From CAZFLM01 sp964519955 (GTDB taxonomy: Bacteria; Armatimonadota; Chthonomonadetes; Chthonomonadales; CAJBBX01): a DNA stretch of 21,641 nt. Location of the stretch: contig CAZFLM010000095.1 in assembly GCA_964519955.1 (NCBI GenBank), positions 1 to 21,641 on the forward strand, in the 5' to 3' direction. The position numbers and the translations under genes were made by a program. The notes beneath the pieces were generated by a model. That model made no database searches. It was not told where the DNA came from and was given only the letters and a program-made list of their open reading frames with translations. Positions 14,551 through 21,641 of the stretch are shown here, piece after piece (the stretch's first letter is position 1; each line of letters opens with the position of its first letter).

Positions 14551-15330
14551 ATGGGTGACAGGTCCACACTATGCCGGCGAGCAGCGCGCCTGGCCCTCGT
14601 CGCGCCGCTGCTCTGCGCGCTCGCGCCGAGGCTTGCCGTTGGCCAGGCGCAGCCGCACGCACCGCGCACAGTCGCCTGGTGCGGCTACGAGTGGGCGGTG
14701 AAGCACAGCGCCGGCGAGCTGGCAGGCCCCGGCCCCTGCGTGTTCGACGACAGCAGCAGCAACGTGTGGATCGACAAGACGGGCCGCCTCCACCTGCGCA
14801 TCGCGAAGACGCAGACGGGCTGGCGCTGCGCGGAGGTGACCTGCCAGCGCAGCCTCGGCTACGGCACGTACGAGTTCGCCGTCGACGAGGTACGCAACCT
14901 GGACCCCGTCGTCATCGGCGGCCTGTTCACCTGGGACGACACGAGCCCGAATGTCGCCAACAGCGAGATGGACTTCGAGTACGGCGTGTGGACGAAGGCC
15001 GGCGACCCCAACTTCCAGGCGGTCGTGCAGCCCTATACGCGCCCGGACCATCTCCTCAGGTACTCGGTCCCGCTCACGCGGCGGCTGGTGCACACGATCG
15101 ACTGGTCGCCCGGGCGCGTCGTCTTCCGCACCGTCGAGCCCGGCGCGCGCCGGGGAGCGCCGCCGCTGCGCGAGTGGACGTACACGGGCGCCGACGTGCC
15201 CGAGCCCGGCAAGGAGCAGGTGCACCTGAACCTGTGGCTCTTCCGCGGCCAGCCGCCCGCCGGCGAGGCCGAGCCGGAGATGGTGCTGCGCTCGTTCCGG
15301 TTCAAGCCGCGCAACGCAAAGGCCAAGTGA
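14551..15330 (+). CDS. Secreted GH16-like glucanase / concanavalin-A-fold protein
   Basis: A 259-residue secreted protein. The leader MGDRSTLCRRAARLALVAPL is followed by LCALAPRLAVGQA, with cleavage likely near there. The body reads as a beta-jellyroll: WIDKTGRLHLRIAKT, SLGYGTYEFAVDEV, GGLFTWDD. It has the sequence SEMDFEYG, which fits the GH16 active-site pattern E-x-D-x-E with Glu139 as nucleophile, Asp141, and Glu143 as acid/base. The length suits a single GH16 domain. Substrates in GH16 include laminarin, lichenan, agar, carrageenan and xyloglucan; which applies here is not visible. Start choice: 14551 gives a textbook leader but has a weak ribosome-binding site; an ATG at 14455 has GGAGG upstream but would place 32 extra residues before the leader. 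The gene lies 116 bases after the MocA-type oxidoreductase. Confidence 0.85.
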   Translation: MGDRSTLCRRAARLALVAPLLCALAPRLAVGQAQPHAPRTVAWCGYEWAVKHSAGELAGPGPCVFDDSSSNVWIDKTGRLHLRIAKTQTGWRCAEVTCQRSLGYGTYEFAVDEVRNLDPVVIGGLFTWDDTSPNVANSEMDFEYGVWTKAGDPNFQAVVQPYTRPDHLLRYSVPLTRRLVHTIDWSPGRVVFRTVEPGARRGAPPLREWTYTGADVPEPGKEQVHLNLWLFRGQPPAGEAEPEMVLRSFRFKPRNAKAK

Positions 15331-15418
15331 CAGCGTCCGGCGCCAACTCCGCCCAGTCGCACCGGCACGCAGACCTGACCCACAGCGGAAACAACCCACC
15401 AACGAGACGCGTACTTAT

Positions 15419-15435
15419 CGGGGAATGATTCTCCG
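15419..15435. promoter_or_regulatory. Fur/PerR-type operator before the regulator gene
   Basis: CGGGGAATGATTCTCCG is a 17-bp dyad centred on base 15427 with one mismatched pair. Its core GAATNATTC is the same as in the site before katG. It lies 8 to 24 bases before the regulator start, where binding would block transcription or translation initiation, so autoregulation is likely. Confidence 0.75.
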
Positions 15436-15458
15436 AGAGCGGCGTGCCGGAAGAGACG

Positions 15459-15902
15459 ATGACCCACAGCGCACATCCGAGATACGACCACCTGGTCCGC
15501 CGCCTGAGGGACGGCGGCTACCGCATCACGCCACAGCGCCTCGCGATCGTCCGGGTTGTCGCCGAGAGTGACGGGCATCCGTCCGCCGAAACGATCTTCG
15601 AGCGCATCCGGGAGCGGTTCCCCACCACCAGTCTCGCCACCGTGTACAAGATGATCGCGACGCTGCGCGATCTTGGGGAGATCCTGGAGTTGGGCTTCGC
15701 CGACGGCAGCAGCCGCTACGACGGCGCCAACCCGCACCCGCACGCCCACCTTATCTGCACCAAATGCCGCCGCATCGTGGACCCGCCCGCCGGCGAGCTG
15801 GACGACCTGCCCGCACGTATCGCAGGGGAGTCCGGCTTCACTCTCGTCGGCCATCGCTTCGACATCTACGGCGTCTGCCCGGACTGCCGCGACGCCGGCT
15901 AG
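15459..15902 (+). CDS. perR: Fur-family transcriptional regulator, PerR type
   Basis: A 147-residue metal-dependent repressor. The winged helix is at about 10-80 (YRITPQRLAIVRVVAES, then TSLATVYKMIATLRDLGEI). The dimerisation domain has both structural zinc pairs: CTKC, and CPDC near the end. Metal-sensing residues of PerR are visible by motif: an Asp in SSRYDGAN, where Fur proteins more often have Glu, then HPHAH. In PerR the metal-bound site is oxidised by peroxide and the protein releases DNA. A katG gene next door with a matching operator supports the peroxide role over iron regulation. The ATG at 15459 is preceded by GGAAGAG; a GTG at 15444 is an alternative adding five residues. The gene stands 160 bases before katG. 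Confidence 0.88.
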   Translation: MTHSAHPRYDHLVRRLRDGGYRITPQRLAIVRVVAESDGHPSAETIFERIRERFPTTSLATVYKMIATLRDLGEILELGFADGSSRYDGANPHPHAHLICTKCRRIVDPPAGELDDLPARIAGESGFTLVGHRFDIYGVCPDCRDAG

Positions 15903-15944
15903 CTCGCCGCGCTGAGCCGGGCCGGCATGTGGACGCCTAAAGAG

Positions 15945-15968
15945 GAGAATCATTCTCTATTGAGAGAA
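15945..15968. promoter_or_regulatory. Fur/PerR-type operator before katG
   Basis: GAGAATCATTCTC (15945-15957) is a perfect dyad with a single central base. It overlaps a second dyad, TTCTCT-ATTG-AGAGAA (15953-15968). The arrangement suggests a composite site for two dimers. The AAT-N-ATT core is that of the classic Bacillus PerR box, with GC-shifted flanks. It lies about 95 bases before the katG ATG. Confidence 0.8.
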
Positions 15969-16062
15969 GCAGGCCGGACGGGCAGTCAGTAGTCGCCCGA
16001 GACCGAATGCATGGCGCTGTACGCAGCCGTAACTCACACCTCGAAGGAGAAGGAGAGCAACG

Positions 16063-18258
<2,196 letters not shown>

Positions 18259-18272
18259 GAAGACGGGGCAGT

Positions 18273-18309
18273 GAGCGAGGGTGGAGCCGCACCGGCCCCA
18301 CCCTCGCTC
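18273..18309. terminator. Terminator hairpin between convergent genes
   Basis: GAGCGAGGGTGG (18273-18284) is a perfect inverse complement of CCACCCTCGCTC (18298-18309). The 13-base loop itself contains GCC/GGC. It starts 14 bases after the katG stop and ends 28 bases before the stop of the convergent gene, so it can serve both. No T-tract follows. Confidence 0.8.
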
Positions 18310-18337
18310 CTTCGTGCCAGTACCCAGCCGGCTTCCT

Positions 18338-18889
18338 CTACACCTTCTTCCAGTCTCCGCTGTCGTCCATGTACTCGAAACCGGTCACCGGGCGGATGAC
18401 CGCCCGACCAGGCGCCGTCGAGCCCGTGATGCGCACCTTCGGCACCACGTCGTGCAACTGCTTCTCAGCGGTGCCGGGCCCCGTGTACATCACCCAGGTC
18501 TTCATGCCCTTCACGGTCCACGCGAGCCGGCCCTTGCTGCGAACCAGCGAGCCCGGAACGGACACCGACGCGCCGCCACGGGCGAACGCCTCGGCGTCCT
18601 TCGCGTTGAGGACGTGGTCCACCGAGTCCACGAGCTTCAGGCGGTAGCTGCCGTCGGGCAGCCGGAAGCCGGTCACGATGTACCCCTCGACCGACACCGC
18701 GACCTTCGGCGCCCGCTTGGCCCCCTTGAAGTCCTCGACACAGATGAACTGGTTCTCGGCCTTCGGCTTGGCGACCTGGCCAACCGCACTCCCCTTGGAG
18801 GCGCTCCGACGACTCTTGCGTTGAGCGGTTGCACTCACCGCCACGCACACGCACAATGCCACTGCCAGGTAGACTGCCAAACGCTTCAT
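18338..18889 (-). CDS. Small secreted hypothetical protein
   Basis: A 183-residue protein with a Sec-type leader, MKRLAVYLAVALCVCVAVSA, cut near ATAQ. The mature part begins with a basic, probably flexible stretch (RKSRRSASKGSAVGQ), followed by a beta-rich region (APKVAVSVEGYIVTGFRLPD, SYRLKLVDSVDHVLNAKDAE, RLAWTVKGMKTWVMY). I do not recognise the family. There is one cysteine outside the leader (FICVED) and no lipobox at the expected place. GGAGGAGG precedes the ATG by about six bases. It converges with katG and diverges from the VIT/VWA gene, with 128 bases between the two starts. A periplasmic or extracellular location is inferred. Confidence 0.82.
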   Translation of the reverse strand: MKRLAVYLAVALCVCVAVSATAQRKSRRSASKGSAVGQVAKPKAENQFICVEDFKGAKRAPKVAVSVEGYIVTGFRLPDGSYRLKLVDSVDHVLNAKDAEAFARGGASVSVPGSLVRSKGRLAWTVKGMKTWVMYTGPGTAEKQLHDVVPKVRITGSTAPGRAVIRPVTGFEYMDDSGDWKKV

Positions 18890-19017
18890 GTGGCCTCCTC
18901 CACCGTCACCGTACCAGCTTTCGACCCATCACCACCACCGGCTGTGAACCCCTCCGCCACTGCCCCGCACTAACACTCCGAATGGGTACAGCCACGCGGC
19001 GTACATGGGAGGAGACG

Positions 19018-21528
19018 ATGTTGCGCAAAGGTGCGTTCGGGGTAATCGGGCTGGCGGCCATCGCCGCCGGGCTCCTGCTGCTCGGTTCGCGGGCCACGAC
19101 GGCCGCGCCCAAGGGCGGCGAGACATCGGGACAACTGACGATCGTCGACAAGAAGGGCAAGGCTGTCGGCGTTTGCCCGCTGAAGCATACCACAGTGACC
19201 GCCGATGTAGCAGGCTATGTCAGCCGCGTCACCGTAGAGCAGGAGTTCGCCAACACCGCCGCAACGGCCATCGAGGCGGTCTACACGTTCCCGCTGCCGG
19301 GCGATGCCGCCGTCGACGATATGACGATGCTCATCGGTCGCCGCGTCGTGCGGGGCCGCATCCTGCGCAGCGAGGACGCCCGGCAGGTCTACGAAGAGGC
19401 CAAGGCCCAGGGCAAGGCGACCGCGCTGCTGGACCAGGAGCGCCCGAACATCTTCACGCAGTCCGTCGCCAACATCCCGCCCGGCGAGACGGTCAAGATC
19501 ACCATCCGCTACACGAACCTGCTGAAGTACCACGAGGGCGTCTACGAGTTCGTGTACCCGATGGTCGTCGGGCCGCGCTATGTCGGCAACCCGGATGCCG
19601 CCGCGTCGCCGCACCAGCCCTACCAGAAGCCGGCGCAGGTGGAGAAGGACCCGCAGATCCTGAACGACGTCCACAAGATCACGCCGCCGATCACCCCGGA
19701 GGGCACGCGCGCCGGACACGACATCTCGATCACCGTGAACCTGGACGCCGGCATCACCCTCACCGATGTCGGGTCGCCCTCGCACAAGATCGACACGCGG
19801 CAGGTCGCCCCGCACGCAGCCGTCATCAAGCTGCGCGATGCGGCCACCATCCCCAACAAGGACTTCATCCTGCGCTACACGGCGGCCGGTTCCGACGTGC
19901 AGTCGGGCATCCTAACCTTCGCCCCCAAGCCGGGGCAGGACGCGCCGGGCGCCGGCAAGAAGGGCGGCTACTTCACGCTCATCCTCCAGCCACCGACTTC
20001 GCCGGCGCAGTCGCAGATCACGCCGAAGGAGATGGTCTTCGTCATCGACCAGACCGGGTCGCAGAACGGGAAGCCCATCGCCAAGGCCAAGGAGACGATG
20101 CGCTACTGCATCCAGCACCTGAACCCGGGCGACACATTCCAGCTCATCGGCTTCAACACGGACGTGTACCCCTGCTTCGACGCCCCCGTGCCGGCCAACG
20201 AGGAGACCATCGCGAAGGCGCTGAAGTTCATGGAGCCGCTCGAGGGACGAGGAGGTACCGACATCCTGAAGAGCGTGACCTACGCGCTGAAGATGCCGGA
20301 CGACCCCGACCGCCTGCGCATCATCTGCTACATGACGGACGGCTACGTCGGCAACGACATGCAGATCCTGGACTACATCGGCAAGAACCGCGGCCGCGCC
20401 CGCATGTTCCCGTTCGGCGTTGGCTCGTCGCCCAACCGCTTCCTCATCGACGGCATGGCGCGGGAGGGCAAGGGCGCCGCCGAGTACGTCTCGCTGGATG
20501 AGGACGGGCAGAAGGCGGCCGAGCGCTTCTATCGCCGCGTGGCGAACCCGCTGCTGCGCGACATCGAGTTGGACTTCGGCGATCTGCCGGTCGAAGAGGT
20601 CTACCCGAAGTACATCCCGGACGTGTTCACCGCAGGCCCCATCGTGGTGAAGGGACGCTACACCGGTGTCGCCCAGGGCAAGGTGACCGTGCACGGCCTG
20701 CTGCGCGGGCAGCCCTGGAGCCAGACGGTCGACGTGAACCTGCCGGCCGTCGACACGCAGCACCCGTCGCTGGCAACCCTGTGGGCCCGCGAGAAGATCG
20801 AGGACCTGCAGAACAAGGACTGGATCGGCGCGCAGATGGGCAGCCCGGACCAGAGCATCAAGGAGCAGATCATCGGCGTCGCCCTGACGTACCGCCTGAT
20901 GAGCCAGTACACGTCGTTCGTCGCGGTCGAGGAGCGCGTGGTGAACGTGGGTGGCAACCCGAAGCGCGTCGACGTGCCCGTCGAGATGCCGGAGGGCGTG
21001 AGCTACGAGGGCATCTTCGGCGGGCGCCTGGAGGCCGAGGGCGTGATGAAGTCCAGGGCGTTCGGGCGCCCGATGGCTGTCGGGCTCAGAGTCTCGGGCG
21101 TCACCGCTGCCGGCACGGTGGCCGCGAGCCCCGCAATGGCGGGCAGCGGCGGATTCGGCGGCGGAGGCGGCGCATCGAGCATGTCCACGATGGCAGGCGC
21201 CAAGCGCGAAGCCGCAGACAAACTGAGCCTCAGTGACGCCGAGAGCAAGGCCGCTGCGGACCCGATGCAGAAGCTATCGGCCGACCTGCGCGCCACGGTG
21301 AAGGCGGCCGGGACCGACGCGAGGAAGCTCGCCGCACGCGTGGACGTGCAGATCACGCTGGGCAAGCTGCCCAAGGACGGCCTGGCCAAGCTGAAGACGC
21401 TCGGCTTCACGCTAACCGCGGAGCTGCGGCCAAGCAAGCTCCTGCTTGGCAGCGCATCGGTCGGTAAGCTCAAGGCCCTGGCGGCGCTGGACTACGTGGT
21501 GGGCATCCGCCCGCTGACGCTGAAGTAG
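19018..21528 (+). CDS. Secreted VIT and von Willebrand factor A domain protein
   Basis: An 836-residue exported protein. A leader or anchor comes first (FGVIGLAAIAAGLLLLGSRA). A VIT domain covers about 50-190 (VTVEQEFANTAATAIEAVYT, FPLPGDAAVDDMTM, QVYEEAKAQGKATALLDQE, IFTQSVANIPPGE). The VWA domain begins near 338 and its metal-site residues are visible: Asp344-Gln-Thr-Gly-Ser348, Thr414 in GRGGTDI and Asp441 in YMTDGY. The first motif has Thr346 where DxSxS is usual. From about 690 the chain becomes Gly/Ala/Ser rich (GSGGFGGGGG), then ends in an 83-residue domain (754-836; LGKLPKDGLAKLKTLGF) like small add-on domains near proteases. VIT/VWA proteins are thought to mediate adhesion or surface assembly. 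GGGAGGAG precedes the ATG at 19018. No anchor motif is seen at the C-terminus. Confidence 0.9.
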   Translation: MLRKGAFGVIGLAAIAAGLLLLGSRATTAAPKGGETSGQLTIVDKKGKAVGVCPLKHTTVTADVAGYVSRVTVEQEFANTAATAIEAVYTFPLPGDAAVDDMTMLIGRRVVRGRILRSEDARQVYEEAKAQGKATALLDQERPNIFTQSVANIPPGETVKITIRYTNLLKYHEGVYEFVYPMVVGPRYVGNPDAAASPHQPYQKPAQVEKDPQILNDVHKITPPITPEGTRAGHDISITVNLDAGITLTDVGSPSHKIDTRQVAPHAAVIKLRDAATIPNKDFILRYTAAGSDVQSGILTFAPKPGQDAPGAGKKGGYFTLILQPPTSPAQSQITPKEMVFVIDQTGSQNGKPIAKAKETMRYCIQHLNPGDTFQLIGFNTDVYPCFDAPVPANEETIAKALKFMEPLEGRGGTDILKSVTYALKMPDDPDRLRIICYMTDGYVGNDMQILDYIGKNRGRARMFPFGVGSSPNRFLIDGMAREGKGAAEYVSLDEDGQKAAERFYRRVANPLLRDIELDFGDLPVEEVYPKYIPDVFTAGPIVVKGRYTGVAQGKVTVHGLLRGQPWSQTVDVNLPAVDTQHPSLATLWAREKIEDLQNKDWIGAQMGSPDQSIKEQIIGVALTYRLMSQYTSFVAVEERVVNVGGNPKRVDVPVEMPEGVSYEGIFGGRLEAEGVMKSRAFGRPMAVGLRVSGVTAAGTVAASPAMAGSGGFGGGGGASSMSTMAGAKREAADKLSLSDAESKAAADPMQKLSADLRATVKAAGTDARKLAARVDVQITLGKLPKDGLAKLKTLGFTLTAELRPSKLLLGSASVGKLKALAALDYVVGIRPLTLK

Positions 21529-21565
21529 GAAACACGCTGTCCTCCCCAACATCGAGGCGGCTCCG

Positions 21566-21598
21566 GACACCCAGTCCCGGGCCGCCGCCATGGGTGTC
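21566..21598 (+). terminator. Possible terminator hairpin after the VIT/VWA gene
   Basis: GACACCCA (21566-21573) is a perfect inverse complement of TGGGTGTC (21591-21598), with a 17-base loop containing the palindrome CCCGGG. It starts 37 bases after the stop. No T-tract follows. The last 43 bases of the window show nothing else. Confidence 0.5.
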
Positions 21599-21641
21599 TG
21601 TCGCAGCAGGGATGTCAGTCAGCCCCCGCCCCGGGGGTGTT

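Overview
The window is high-GC bacterial chromosome with dense coding on both strands and no phage or transposase genes. Exported proteins with twin-arginine leaders, a Gfo/Idh/MocA oxidoreductase, an enolase-superfamily sugar-acid dehydratase, an MttB-like methyltransferase without pyrrolysine, a CE7-type esterase, a GH16-type glucanase and a VIT/VWA protein together suggest a saprophytic bacterium of the Armatimonadota or Planctomycetota type. There is no rRNA or ribosomal marker, so this is inference. No tRNA, rRNA or CRISPR array was seen.

Layout. 1-313 is a tandem repeat of a 124-bp unit. 406-5406 is a plus-strand run of six genes: a Cys-rich DUF3795 protein, an AlkZ-related protein, a BtrH-like protein, a nitroreductase, an acetylxylan-esterase-like hydrolase and an unknown protein. 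Three of them carry Tat-like leaders and one a Sec-type leader. A tiny ORF follows at 5453. An MttB-like gene (minus) and uvrC (plus) diverge at 7195/7257 from a 61-bp gap whose overlapping -10 boxes face both ways; uvrC appears leaderless. 9111-9477 holds a 71-bp tandem repeat and three perfect hairpins, followed by a galactonate-dehydratase-like gene. 10753-11035 is a third tandem repeat (135-bp unit). Two paralogous minus-strand membrane/HEAT-like proteins (11058-13071) share a C-terminal tail with three LLRP motifs. After these come a Gfo/Idh/MocA oxidoreductase and a secreted GH16-type protein.

15419-18309 is an oxidative-stress module: a PerR-type Fur regulator and the catalase-peroxidase KatG, each preceded by a similar operator (core GAATNATTC, best form GAGAATCATTCTC). 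This suggests autoregulation plus peroxide-inducible katG. A 12-bp-stem hairpin separates katG from a convergent small secreted protein. The window ends with an 836-residue secreted VIT/VWA protein.

The carbohydrate genes (esterase, GH16-type glucanase, sugar-acid dehydratase, MocA-type oxidoreductase) fit plant- or algal-polysaccharide use but are scattered rather than forming one utilisation locus. The least explained items are the Tat-leader cluster at 406-3377, the LLRP-tailed HEAT pair, and the three unrelated tandem-repeat arrays, one of which has an inverted solitary copy in the 3.4-kb intergenic gap.
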